Assembly: GCF_900111615.1 (NCBI RefSeq)
Contig: NZ_FOHU01000002.1
Location: 186,001 to 250,000, forward strand
Source of the DNA: Natronincola peptidivorans
Lineage (GTDB): Bacteria > Bacillota > Clostridia > Peptostreptococcales > Natronincolaceae
Length of the DNA: 64,000 nt
Reading direction: 5' to 3'
Positions 35,690 through 44,406 of this stretch are shown in pieces. How positions within the stretch are numbered: position 1 is the first letter of the stretch; every line of letters starts with the position of its first letter. The position numbers and the translations under genes are program-made. Below the pieces are notes generated by a model, which did no database searches, had not been told where the DNA came from, and saw only the letters and a list, made by a program, of their open reading frames with translations.

Positions 35690-36991
35690 ATGAATCAATC
35701 ACAAGAAATTCAAAAACTAAAAACCTATCGATGGCTTATATGGGGAGTACTGGTTTTATCTTATATTATCGTATTTTTCCATAGACTGGCATTAGGTGTA
35801 GTGCGGGAGGATCTGGTTGCCACCTTTGGTATCACTGGAACCACCTTTGCAAACCTAGGGTCTACCTACTTTTATGCCTATATGGTAATGCAAATTCCAT
35901 CAGGAATTTTAGCTGATTCACTAGGTGCCAGAAAAACAGTAACCATTGGCACCTTATTGGCAGGAATAGGGTCTATCGTCTTTGGTTACGCCCCTTCTAT
36001 TGCTATGGCTTTTTTGGGGAGACTTTTAGTAGGTATTGGTGTATCAGTGGCTTTTATTGCAATACTAAAGGTACAATCCCAATGGTTTTTTGAAAGGGAG
36101 TTTGCTACTATGTCAGGGATTACCTCCTTTGTTGGAAATCTAGGAGGGATTTTTGCTCAAACTCCTCTGGCTATCATGGTGGCATACTTCACCTGGAGAA
36201 GCACCTTTGCCGCCATAGGAGTCATTAGCATAGTCATTGCCATCTTATGCTATGTTTTTGTTAAGAACTCACCTAGCGATATGGGTTTACCAACCATAGA
36301 GAGTATTGAAGGGAAAGAGAAAAAAGCAATGAAAACACCGCCCTTAGGTGAAGGGCTAAAGGAAGCCCTTTTAAACTGGAAAACTTGGCCATCCTTCTTT
36401 GTCTTTGCAGGATTTTTTGGGGCCTTCGTTTCTCTAACGGGCACATGGGGGATTAGCTATTTAGTAGAGGTATATGAGATAACTCGTCAGGCTGCCACCA
36501 ACTATACCACAGTAGCAGTATTAGGCTTGGCAATAGGTGGTATTGTTGTGGGTAAGTTTTCTGATGCTATACAAAGCAGAAAAAAACCTATGCTGATTTT
36601 TGGTAGTATTTATGTCATTACATGGGCTATTCTAGTTTTTGTTAACGGAGGAAAGCCTCCAATAGGGATCTTATATCCCCTCTTTTTTATCATGGGAATT
36701 ACCTGTCCAATCTTTGTATTGGGCTGGGCCTGTAGTAAGGAAGTAAACCATCCTGGGCTTGCCGGCATTTCCACCTCGATTGTAAATATTGGGGGTTTTT
36801 TTGGGGGAGCAGTACTACCGCCTTTGTTAGGAAGGGTTTTTGATAATTATGGAGAAGTATTAAGTGTAACTGCATTATATCAAAAAGCTTTTATGTATTG
36901 CTTTATTGCCTCCGTAGTAGGATTTTTATTTGTTTTTCTAGTCAAGGAAACCCACTGTAGAAATATATATAGAGAAAATACCCAAGAATAA
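35690..36991 (+). CDS. MFS transporter
   Basis: 433 aa with twelve predicted helices. The loop 2-3 motif ADSLGARKT (about residue 75-83) is the MFS signature, and the N-terminal half resembles organic-anion/hexose-phosphate type porters (GRLLVGIGVSVAFIAILK). Substrate cannot be named. 22 bp after tex with its own AAAGGAGG, so possibly co-transcribed with it. Confidence 0.85.
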   Translation: MNQSQEIQKLKTYRWLIWGVLVLSYIIVFFHRLALGVVREDLVATFGITGTTFANLGSTYFYAYMVMQIPSGILADSLGARKTVTIGTLLAGIGSIVFGYAPSIAMAFLGRLLVGIGVSVAFIAILKVQSQWFFEREFATMSGITSFVGNLGGIFAQTPLAIMVAYFTWRSTFAAIGVISIVIAILCYVFVKNSPSDMGLPTIESIEGKEKKAMKTPPLGEGLKEALLNWKTWPSFFVFAGFFGAFVSLTGTWGISYLVEVYEITRQAATNYTTVAVLGLAIGGIVVGKFSDAIQSRKKPMLIFGSIYVITWAILVFVNGGKPPIGILYPLFFIMGITCPIFVLGWACSKEVNHPGLAGISTSIVNIGGFFGGAVLPPLLGRVFDNYGEVLSVTALYQKAFMYCFIASVVGFLFVFLVKETHCRNIYRENTQE

Positions 36992-37082
36992 TAAAAAATA
37001 GAGAGAAATTCTATGAAACCATTTAGAGGATATTACGTCTAATTTTTTGATGAGGAAAATCAGGGGAAAAGGGAGTTTTATA

Positions 37083-37574
37083 ATGGATACTATGCCTATA
37101 AAAGTTGTGATCCTCAACGCTATGCCAGAAGCAATGCTGTTGATATACTTAGGGTTGGTTTTGATTGGCATAAAACCTAGTAAAAAGAGGGTTTTTATTG
37201 CAGGGATTATTCAGGGGATTGCTTGTTTTTATATAAGAAAGCATTTTGATTTTGGGCCCCATTTACTGCTACAATATGTGTCCCTTGCTGTAATCACTTG
37301 GGCTATCGTAAAGGCACCATTTTTTGCTGTCCTTATCAGCACAGCCATAGCAATAACTATGGCTATATTGCTGGAGAGTACAACCACTATCTTTATAACC
37401 AATATAACAGAGATCACCATGGCAGAGGTGATGTCGAGAGGTTTTTTGAGGATAATAGTGTCTATGCCTTATCTACTTATTTTAATAATTTTAGCCTATG
37501 TAGTTACAAGACATAAATTTACATTAGAGCAGGAAATTAAGATATTGAGCAAACTAAATCAAAAGGTAAAATAA
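37083..37574 (+). CDS. Membrane protein of unknown function
   Basis: About 163 aa with five hydrophobic helices and a short charged C-terminal tail (FTLEQEIKILSKLNQKVK) resembling the start of a coiled coil. This is the layout of the sensor half of AgrC/NatK-like kinases without the kinase, but I do not recognise the family. ATG 37083 has GGGAG seven bases upstream, better than 37047. It lies just upstream of the FMN riboswitch. Confidence 0.6.
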   Translation: MDTMPIKVVILNAMPEAMLLIYLGLVLIGIKPSKKRVFIAGIIQGIACFYIRKHFDFGPHLLLQYVSLAVITWAIVKAPFFAVLISTAIAITMAILLESTTTIFITNITEITMAEVMSRGFLRIIVSMPYLLILIILAYVVTRHKFTLEQEIKILSKLNQKVK

Positions 37575-37640
37575 TGAAATAATTATTTGCAAAAAGATAA
37601 AAAAAAGGTTATAATAAGTTTAAGAAAACTGCATAGTTTT

Positions 37641-37755
37641 TTCTTCAGGGCAGGGTGAAATTCCCGACCGGCGGTTATAGTCCGCGACTCGACATTAAGT
37701 CGACTGAGCTGGTGAAATTCCAGCACCGACAGTAAAGTCTGGATGGGAGAAGATG
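37641..37755 (+). promoter_or_regulatory. FMN riboswitch (RFN element)
   Basis: All RFN landmarks are present in order: AGGGCAGGGTGAAATTCCC, GACCGGCGGT, a variable hairpin (GTCGAC), GCTGGTGAAATTCCAGCACCGACAG and GTCTGGATGGGAGAAG. P1 is TCTTC (about 37642-37646) with GAAGA (37749-37753). It controls the riboflavin transporter gene downstream. Confidence 0.97.
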
Positions 37756-37780
37756 TGAAATCATTTTTTGTTGCATTTAT

Positions 37781-37814
37781 ACGCCTGAAGATATATTATT
37801 CAGGCGTTTTATTA
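37781..37814 (+). terminator. Riboswitch-controlled terminator
   Basis: CGCCTGAA and TTCAGGCG followed by TTTTATTATTT. Its 5' arm CCTGAAG (37784-37790) can instead pair with CTTCAGG (37643-37649) at the 5' edge of the aptamer, a ready-made antiterminator. FMN binding should free the arm and stop transcription. Confidence 0.9.
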
Positions 37815-37873
37815 TTTCACAGCACTAATTCTTCCCAATAATTATTTTCATTATAATATTTAGGGAGGTTTTC

Positions 37874-38494
37874 ATGATGGAAAACACGTACAAATCATTA
37901 AGTTTAAAAAAAGCAAAGGTATTTACCACAAGTAATCTTGTGAAAATGTCAATCTTAGGAGTAATCTCCTATGTACTGATGTTTATTCATTTTCCGCTGC
38001 CTATGTTCCCTGTATTTTTAAAGATTGATGTAGCGGATGTACCTGCATTGATAGGGGGATTTGCTTTAGGTCCTGTAGCAGGAATGCTGATTCAGTTAAT
38101 CAAAAACTTTTTACACTTAGTCACCAAGACCTCTACCGGTGGGGTAGGAGAATTATCCAACTTTATCGTAGGTACCGCCTATGTTGTACCAGCAGCCATG
38201 ATTTATCATATGAAGAAGGATAGAACCCACGCAATCATTGGTGTAATGGTGGGAACTGTAGTGATGGCTCTAGCAGGTGCGCTATCTAACTATTATTTAA
38301 TCATTCCTTTTTACTCAAATTTTATGCCAATAGATGCCATTGTGCAAACGGGAACAGTGATTAACAGTAGGATTGTAGATGTAAAAACCTTGGTTATCTA
38401 TGGAATAACGCCATTCAATATTTTTAAAGGACTCTTAATTGCTTTTGTGACATTACTTATCTACAAAAAAATATCTCCAATCATAAAGAAATAA
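37874..38494 (+). CDS. ribU: Riboflavin ECF transporter S component RibU
   Basis: 206 aa, six membrane helices. Family features: LGVISYVLMFIHFPLPMFPVFLKIDVADVPALIGGFALGP (partly conserved RibU core from about residue 32) and the lysine-rich C-terminus. Captures riboflavin and delivers it to the shared EcfAT energising module, encoded elsewhere. The FMN riboswitch upstream confirms the substrate. ATG 37874 and 37877 are both possible. Confidence 0.96.
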   Translation: MMENTYKSLSLKKAKVFTTSNLVKMSILGVISYVLMFIHFPLPMFPVFLKIDVADVPALIGGFALGPVAGMLIQLIKNFLHLVTKTSTGGVGELSNFIVGTAYVVPAAMIYHMKKDRTHAIIGVMVGTVVMALAGALSNYYLIIPFYSNFMPIDAIVQTGTVINSRIVDVKTLVIYGITPFNIFKGLLIAFVTLLIYKKISPIIKK

Positions 38495-38510
38495 TAGACT
38501 TCTAAAACCT

Positions 38511-38556
38511 AGTAACCACACGTATGTGCCTATACGTTGTGGTTACTGTTTTTTTC
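38511..38556 (+). terminator. Terminator after ribU
   Basis: AGTAACCACACGTAT pairs with ATACGTTGTGGTTACT, then a seven-T run. Confidence 0.9.
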
Positions 38557-38563
38557 TGCAAAA

Positions 38564-39799
38564 TTATGAAAAAACCAATTTTAGCTTTAACAATCTTTCC
38601 TTGAACAAATGAATTATTCTTTCTTCATCCTCCTTATCCTTAGCCTCAAATGTGACAGACAGCCGTACATAAGGCTCTGGTGTGTTCCATGGGACAGTGC
38701 AGATCTGTGCATGGCTTAACAAATATAGGGAGAAGTCTTCAGCACTTTTAAAAACTACACCATTTTCAGTTCCTTTAGGTATGGATAGATAGCAGTAGAA
38801 AGTTGCCTTTGGCTTATCTATAGTAAAGCCTACTTCTCTTAGGGCAGTGATAAGAAGATCAAATCTTCTAGAGTAACGTTTGCAGTTAGATGAAGAAATT
38901 TCAGGATGGTTTAAAGCATAAGCACCGGCCTTCTGAATAGCTCGAAACTGTCCAGAATCTGAATTAGCCTTCACGGTACTTAAGATACTGATGATTTCAG
39001 AATTGCCAGCTGCGAAAGCTATACGCCAGCCAGTCATGTTAAAGGCTTTAGAGAGAGTGTGAATCTCAATCCCTACATCCTTGGCTCCATCGACGGATAA
39101 GAAACTCAAAGGCTTTTCATCATCAAAGACAATGGCAGCATAGGTAGAATCTGCAACGACAACGAGATTGTTTTTATGGGCAAACTCTATAATCCTTTTG
39201 TAAAAATCTTCGGTGGCCACTTGACCAGTAGGATTATTAGGGTAATTAATATATAAGAGTTTGGAACGATATAAAATAATACTAGGTATATTAGAAAAAT
39301 CAGGATAAAAATTATTTGCTTTAGTTAATGGAATACCATAAACAACGCCTCCAAGATACTTGGTATGGGTGGAGATAATGGGATAACTGGGCAGGGGAAT
39401 CAAGGTAATATCTCCGGGATTAATAAAGCATAAGGGCAGCATAGCCAGAATAGATTTTGCTCCGATACCATGGAGAATTTCGTCATAAGGATTAAGATTG
39501 CTTACACCAAAAACCTTATAAAGATAATCAGCCGCAGCTTGTTGAAACTCCGAGATGCCATTATCGGCATACAATCTGTTTTCAAGCTTGCCTGCTTCCT
39601 TACATAGTACTTCTACAACCTTTTCATCTGCTGCTAAATCCGGCTCTCCAATTCCCATATCAATAAATTCAACATTAGGGTACCTCTTCATTACCTCTTC
39701 CTTTGCTTTTTTAATCCTCATAAACTTATAATCTTGCTTTGCGATATCAAAGCTTTGATCTCTAAAACGGTCAGCAATTAAATCATGAATCTTACCCAT
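38564..39799 (-). CDS. LL-diaminopimelate aminotransferase-like PLP enzyme
   Basis: 411 aa, fold type I class I/II aminotransferase. Schiff-base Lys in HTLSKAFNMTGWRIAF (about residue 248); NYPNNPTGQVA and the C-terminal Arg in EPYVRLSV are conserved. Length and the N-terminal FIDMGIGEPDLAADEKVVEVL favour the DapL group, which makes LL-diaminopimelate directly from tetrahydrodipicolinate. Other class I/II aminotransferases are possible. AAAGGAGAGAGG lies before the start. Single gene. Confidence 0.75.
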   Translation of the reverse strand: MGKIHDLIADRFRDQSFDIAKQDYKFMRIKKAKEEVMKRYPNVEFIDMGIGEPDLAADEKVVEVLCKEAGKLENRLYADNGISEFQQAAADYLYKVFGVSNLNPYDEILHGIGAKSILAMLPLCFINPGDITLIPLPSYPIISTHTKYLGGVVYGIPLTKANNFYPDFSNIPSIILYRSKLLYINYPNNPTGQVATEDFYKRIIEFAHKNNLVVVADSTYAAIVFDDEKPLSFLSVDGAKDVGIEIHTLSKAFNMTGWRIAFAAGNSEIISILSTVKANSDSGQFRAIQKAGAYALNHPEISSSNCKRYSRRFDLLITALREVGFTIDKPKATFYCYLSIPKGTENGVVFKSAEDFSLYLLSHAQICTVPWNTPEPYVRLSVTFEAKDKEDEERIIHLFKERLLKLKLVFS

Positions 39800-39893
39800 A
39801 AGCCCTCTCTCCTTTCGAAATGATATGAATCAATTGAGACTTATAGATTATTTTATTCTGATGGAGAGAAAGGTGTTCATTGCATATAAAAGA

Positions 39894-39932
39894 TAAAAAA
39901 GTAGATCCCATTGTTAGCAGATCTACTTTTTT
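39894..39932. terminator. Terminator of the acidic secreted protein gene
   Basis: AAAAGTAGATC and GATCTACTTTTTT with a 12-base loop; T-runs on both strands. Confidence 0.85.
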
Positions 39933-39940
39933 CAGCTTAA

Positions 39941-41011
39941 TTATTTTTTTCTAGCGTTTCCGGCATTACCTCTACCTTGATTTCCGGCATTGCCATTACC
40001 ATTGCCATTGCTGTTACCTATAGCATTACCATTACCTCTATTGTTTCCAGCAGCCTTTTCTATTGTAGCGGAGGATGCAGCAGCCTCTTCATCTTCTTGG
40101 GGAGTTCCTTCCTCTACCTCTTCTGGCTGAAGGATATTGTCTTTAATGCGGCCCTTCAAGCTTTCTCTTTGCTGCTGCAATTCTTTTCTGAGGTTTTCTC
40201 TCTCAGCCTTACGATTTTCTTGGATGGCTCTTTTTTCTGCTAAAAATTCCTCTTGGATTTGTCTTCTTAATTGCTTTTCCCAATCATTACTGTTTTCTAA
40301 GAATTCATGGAATTCATTGGCTTCCTTAGCACTTCTTAGTTCAGCCTCTACTTCCTCCATTTCCTTCTCAATTGCTTCCTTTTCTTCATCGGTCAAATCC
40401 TCATTTAAGAGGGCCTCTTGAAGCTCATCCAGCTTTTCTTGTAATGCTGCTAAGTCTTCTTCAGACACTAATTCCCAATCATTTTCACTGGTTTTTAATT
40501 GTTGGCTTAGAATGCGAAGCTCTACTTTACGGATATTTTTTCGGATAGCTGGTTGTGCAACCTCAGGGACACGGTCATAAACGGATTGTAATACCAGTAG
40601 ATTCTTATATAGATTCTCTACCACTTCATCTGTTTCGTCAGAGTTTTTCTCCTCATCATCTAGCTCACCATCATTGGTACCTTCCTCATCATCCACTGAT
40701 TGGTCTCCTTCAGTATCCAAATCCTCCGCATACTCTAAATCTTCCTCTAAAGCCTTTAAAATCTCTTCAATCAATGCCTCTAGCTCATCTTCATCTAAAT
40801 CCTCTAAATTGAAGTCTGGATTTTCTAGATAATTTCTGATGAAATCAATGTCAATTTCAGTAGATTCCTCTGCGGTCTCTGTGTCAGTTAAAATGACACT
40901 GGATTCCTCCTCCGTTGAGTTTTCACTATTGACTCCCTCACCTGCAAAGGCATACACAGCAGAACCAAGCAGTAAAGATCCACTGAGGATAAAAGCTAAT
41001 GTTTTTTTCAT
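39941..41011 (-). CDS. Secreted acidic coiled-coil protein with Asn/Gly-rich tail
   Basis: 356 aa. A clean Sec signal peptide (residues 1-24, AYAFAGE cleavage region) is followed by a very acidic stretch (about 30-125), a conserved-looking helical segment VYDRVPEVAQPAIRKNIRKVE (about 147-), long charged coiled coils (190-300) and a low-complexity tail of N, G and A ending in basic residues. I do not recognise the family; the middle segment resembles DUF5667-type extracellular helical domains. Might bind cations or the cell wall (inference). No neighbours in its operon. Confidence 0.7.
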   Translation of the reverse strand: MKKTLAFILSGSLLLGSAVYAFAGEGVNSENSTEEESSVILTDTETAEESTEIDIDFIRNYLENPDFNLEDLDEDELEALIEEILKALEEDLEYAEDLDTEGDQSVDDEEGTNDGELDDEEKNSDETDEVVENLYKNLLVLQSVYDRVPEVAQPAIRKNIRKVELRILSQQLKTSENDWELVSEEDLAALQEKLDELQEALLNEDLTDEEKEAIEKEMEEVEAELRSAKEANEFHEFLENSNDWEKQLRRQIQEEFLAEKRAIQENRKAERENLRKELQQQRESLKGRIKDNILQPEEVEEGTPQEDEEAAASSATIEKAAGNNRGNGNAIGNSNGNGNGNAGNQGRGNAGNARKK

Positions 41012-41257
41012 GATTTGGTGCCCCCTTTTTCGTTATTTTTTCATTATACTATGCGATAAAGATTTTGAAAAAAGGGGACAGCATGTCGAAATAAGTCCAG
41101 AGACCTAAGTTTATGTGGAAAAAATTGTATAATATAGAAAGTTGCCTAAACTCTATGTAGATAAAAAAGCAAATTGTGGTAAAATAGAGTATGGAGAAGA
41201 GGAAAATAATTCATAATGATAAGGGAGCTATAAATATAGATAAAGCGGGTGTTTTCA

Positions 41258-41716
41258 ATGAAATGCATTACAGTTTTTAGTGAAGAAGAGACAAAAGCTT
41301 TAGCAAGAAAGCTAGGGAAAATGACGAAAAATGGAGATGTACTTTGTTTGATAGGAGACTTAGGGACTGGAAAAACAACCTTTACAAAAGCCTTTGCTGA
41401 GGGGCTGGAGGTAGAGGATTATGTTACCAGTCCTACCTTTACTATACTACAGGAGTACGAAGGAAGATTGCCTCTATACCATTTTGATGTATATCGCATA
41501 AGAGATGTCAATGAGATGCAGGACATCCCTTATGATGAATATTTTTATGGTGATGGTGTAACTATTATTGAATGGGCTCAGCTGGTGGAAGAAATTCTTC
41601 CTAGAGATTATTTAAAGATAACAATAAGGTATCTAGATATAGAGAAAAGGGAGCTTTGTTTTAAAGCCACCAATGAATACTATCAAAAGCAAATAGAGGA
41701 GTTGTTAGAGATATGA
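41258..41716 (+). CDS. tsaE: tRNA t6A synthesis ATPase TsaE
   Basis: Small P-loop ATPase needed for threonylcarbamoylation of tRNA A37. Walker A GDLGTGKTT (about residues 33-41), then the family motifs VTSPTFTILQEYEG and LYHFDVYRI, and IIEWAQLVEE. ATG 41258 has GGGTG six bases upstream and is preferred over GTG 41249. Its stop overlaps the tsaB start (ATGA). Confidence 0.96.
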   Translation: MKCITVFSEEETKALARKLGKMTKNGDVLCLIGDLGTGKTTFTKAFAEGLEVEDYVTSPTFTILQEYEGRLPLYHFDVYRIRDVNEMQDIPYDEYFYGDGVTIIEWAQLVEEILPRDYLKITIRYLDIEKRELCFKATNEYYQKQIEELLEI

Positions 41717-42423
41717 AGCTATTAGCACTAGATACTTCATCTATCGTGGCTACTGCTGCTGTGCTGAATGGAGAAAAATTAATGGGAGAATATATTCTAA
41801 ACCATAAAAAAACCCATTCCCAGAAGCTGATGCCTATGCTGGAGGAAATATTAAAAAGCTGTGAGTTATCCCCTAAGGACATCGATGTATTTGGAGTGGC
41901 TGTAGGTCCAGGTTCCTTTACAGGTCTGCGGATTGGACTGGCCACTATCAAAGCAATGGCACAGGCCTTGGATAAACCAATGGTAGGAATCTCTACCCTT
42001 GAGGGTCTAGCCTTTAATCTGATATATTGTGAAAAACCCATTTGTCCTATCATCGACGCTCAAAGGGATTTGGTTTATACTGGGTTGTATCAATGGCAGA
42101 ATCAACAGCTGACAAGGATAATGGCAGAAGAAGTAATAGACATACATCAACTGATGGCAGTTTTTAAGGAGAAACAGGAAAAAATAGTCTTTGTTGGAGA
42201 TGCCTTGGAAAAGTTTCAAGGACTGATTCAGGAGGAGATGAAGGATTTGGCCGTATTCCCGCCAGCCATTGTCACCATGCCTAGAGCCTCCTCCATAGGA
42301 GAGCTGGCTAGAAGAAAGGCAGAAAAGGCAGAGGTTTCTAAACCAGCTGAGATATTACCCATCTATATGAGAAAATCTCAGGCAGAAAAACAATGGGAAG
42401 AAAAAATGAGAAATGGGAGCTAA
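41713..42423 (+). CDS. tsaB: tRNA t6A synthesis protein TsaB
   Basis: ASKHA-fold scaffold that pairs with TsaD. N-terminal LLALDTSSIVATAAVL and the conserved VAVGPGSFTGLRIGLATIKAMA (first half of the signature) at about residues 57-76 identify it. 236 aa. Translationally coupled to tsaE and followed after 6 bp by rimI. Confidence 0.96.
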   Translation: MKLLALDTSSIVATAAVLNGEKLMGEYILNHKKTHSQKLMPMLEEILKSCELSPKDIDVFGVAVGPGSFTGLRIGLATIKAMAQALDKPMVGISTLEGLAFNLIYCEKPICPIIDAQRDLVYTGLYQWQNQQLTRIMAEEVIDIHQLMAVFKEKQEKIVFVGDALEKFQGLIQEEMKDLAVFPPAIVTMPRASSIGELARRKAEKAEVSKPAEILPIYMRKSQAEKQWEEKMRNGS

Positions 42424-42429
42424 GGTTCT

Positions 42430-42879
42430 ATGGAAGGAATAAAAGTCAGAAAAATGGTAGTCAAGGATATCCCCCATGTAGTAGAGATAGAAAAGAAATG
42501 CTTTCCTATCCCATGGACAAAAGGAGCCTTTGAAACAGAGATAAAGAAAAATATGCTGGCTGTTTATGTTGTAGCTGTCTTGGATGACAAGGTAGTAGCC
42601 TATGGCGGTATGTGGCTGATTGTTGATGAAGGTCATATTACCAATATAGCAGTAGACCCTCAGTATCAGGGAAAAAAAATAGGAGAAGAAGTCACCAAGG
42701 CATTAATTGAAGAGGCCAAGAAGAAAAGGCTGTATCGATTAACCCTTGAGGTTAGAAAATCCAATCATATAGCACAAAAACTATATAATAAGCTGGGATT
42801 CATAGCATGTGGTATAAGGCCAGAGTATTATAGCGATAACGGTGAAGATGCCCTTATTATGTGGAAGGAAATAGAGTAA
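42430..42879 (+). CDS. rimI: Ribosomal protein alanine N-acetyltransferase RimI
   Basis: GNAT fold, 149 aa. Acetyl-CoA loop VDPQYQGKKIGEEVTKAL (about 76-93), motif B LEVRKSNHIAQKLYNKLGF and the final GVDPEYY-like GIRPEYYSDNGEDALIMW. Acetylates the N-terminus of S18 or other proteins. Third gene of the tsaE-tsaB-rimI set. Confidence 0.93.
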   Translation: MEGIKVRKMVVKDIPHVVEIEKKCFPIPWTKGAFETEIKKNMLAVYVVAVLDDKVVAYGGMWLIVDEGHITNIAVDPQYQGKKIGEEVTKALIEEAKKKRLYRLTLEVRKSNHIAQKLYNKLGFIACGIRPEYYSDNGEDALIMWKEIE

Positions 42880-43113
42880 AATAAAGACCCTTTTTATCAT
42901 CAATATGTGACTAGAATGGGTTTTTTGTAAATAAAAGCATGTTTTCCAGGAAAAATGCTGGAAATTTATTGAAAAAAGTGGTATTATTTTATTTGGATTC
43001 AATATTGTTAAATAAGAACATAGTAAACTATGTTTAAAATTGTTTCACATACATTTAGGGATTGCAATAAACCCTAAATTATTTGTTTTTAGTAATATTA
43101 GGAGGAGAAAAAA

Positions 43114-44388
43114 ATGGCAAAGGGTAAAGGAAAAGGGAAAAAGAAAAAAATAATTATTGGAGTAATCATCGTAGTTATAGCCATTGCCGCCATTGGGGCA
43201 AATGCCATCATGAGAGGCAATAATGAGGGATTGGCGGTAGATGTAATGGCACTAGAAAAGGGAGAAATAACCATCACTGTCCCTGCCAACGGCATCTTAG
43301 AGGAAATTGAAAGACAAACAATCTATGCAGAAAACAGCGCAAAGGTACTATCTATCGAGGTAGAAGAAGGAGATTATGTAGCAGCAGGCCAAGTGTTAGC
43401 ATTATTAGATGGCGAAGATTTAGAAATACAGATGGCTATAAAGAAGCAAATGCTGGAAATGAATAAAATTGATTTAGCTAGGCTAGAGAAAAACCAAAAG
43501 ATTGAACAGGGAAATCGAAATCGACAGATGGATAGTAGCTTGAAGAGAATGGAGGATGCTAAGACGGATCTAGATAGAAATAAGCAGTTATTTGAGCATG
43601 GAGCCATTTCTCAACAGGACTTTAGAAATAGTGAGAGAGACTATGAAGAAGCTGTTAATAGCTATGAAGAACTGCAACAAAAACAAGACACCCTTGAATT
43701 TGAAATTCAGAAAATGAGAAAAACCATTGCAATCACTGAACTGGAGATTGCTGAAATAGAAAAAAGGATAGAAAAGCAGGAGGGCAAAATTGTCAGCTCC
43801 ATCAACGGTGTTGTAACAAATATTCATGTGGAAGAAGGAAGCTTTGTCAACACAGCCAACCCTAGCTTTGTTATTGCTAATATAGAGGATTTAACCATAG
43901 AAATCAATGTGAATGAATATGATATAGCCAAGGTAGAGGTCGGGCAGAAGGTAGAAATCCAAACAGATGCGTTAATGGGTCAGGTATTTAAAGGAGAGGT
44001 TGAAAAAATCGCTCCAGTAGCAAAAAGAGTGTCCACCGGTCAAACCAATGAAACCGTGATTCCCGTTACCATCAAGGTGATCGAGAGGGATGATTTTTTA
44101 AAGCCAGGTTTTTCTGTTAGAACAAGAATCATTAGTCAGAAGAAAGAGGATGTTTTGGTGGTTCCCTTTGACTCCATTATGGTGGAGCAAAATGGTGCAA
44201 AGATGGTTTTTGTTGTGAGGGAGGATACCCTACATAAGATAGAGGTACAAACAGGAATCGAATCAGATTTTGACGTAGAAATCATCAGAGGACTAGAAGA
44301 AAATGATATGGTGGTTTTAAATCCTTCTATGTTTTTAACAGAAGGAATGAAGGTGACTGTCAATGAAAGACAGCAGGAAGAAAAATAA
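43114..44388 (+). CDS. MacA-like membrane fusion protein (HlyD family)
   Basis: 424 aa. A basic N-terminus (KGKGKGKKKK) and one membrane helix (residues 12-32) anchor it; outside follow a split biotinyl-lipoyl domain (ILEEIERQTIYAEN..., VEEGDYVAAGQVLALLDGEDLE, and GKIVSSINGVVTNIHVEEG), a coiled coil between them (about 110-225) and beta-barrel domains. It would link the ABC exporter encoded just downstream to its substrate. AGGAGGAG ribosome site. First gene of a four-gene exporter operon. Confidence 0.92.
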   Translation: MAKGKGKGKKKKIIIGVIIVVIAIAAIGANAIMRGNNEGLAVDVMALEKGEITITVPANGILEEIERQTIYAENSAKVLSIEVEEGDYVAAGQVLALLDGEDLEIQMAIKKQMLEMNKIDLARLEKNQKIEQGNRNRQMDSSLKRMEDAKTDLDRNKQLFEHGAISQQDFRNSERDYEEAVNSYEELQQKQDTLEFEIQKMRKTIAITELEIAEIEKRIEKQEGKIVSSINGVVTNIHVEEGSFVNTANPSFVIANIEDLTIEINVNEYDIAKVEVGQKVEIQTDALMGQVFKGEVEKIAPVAKRVSTGQTNETVIPVTIKVIERDDFLKPGFSVRTRIISQKKEDVLVVPFDSIMVEQNGAKMVFVVREDTLHKIEVQTGIESDFDVEIIRGLEENDMVVLNPSMFLTEGMKVTVNERQQEEK

Positions 44389-44406
44389 GGATAGGGAAGG
44401 ATTTCT

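Noticed and set aside
40137-41108. Plus-strand ORFs opposite the acidic secreted protein gene
   Set aside because: Caused by the biased codons of the acidic gene; the products are Ser/Leu/Phe-rich nonsense.
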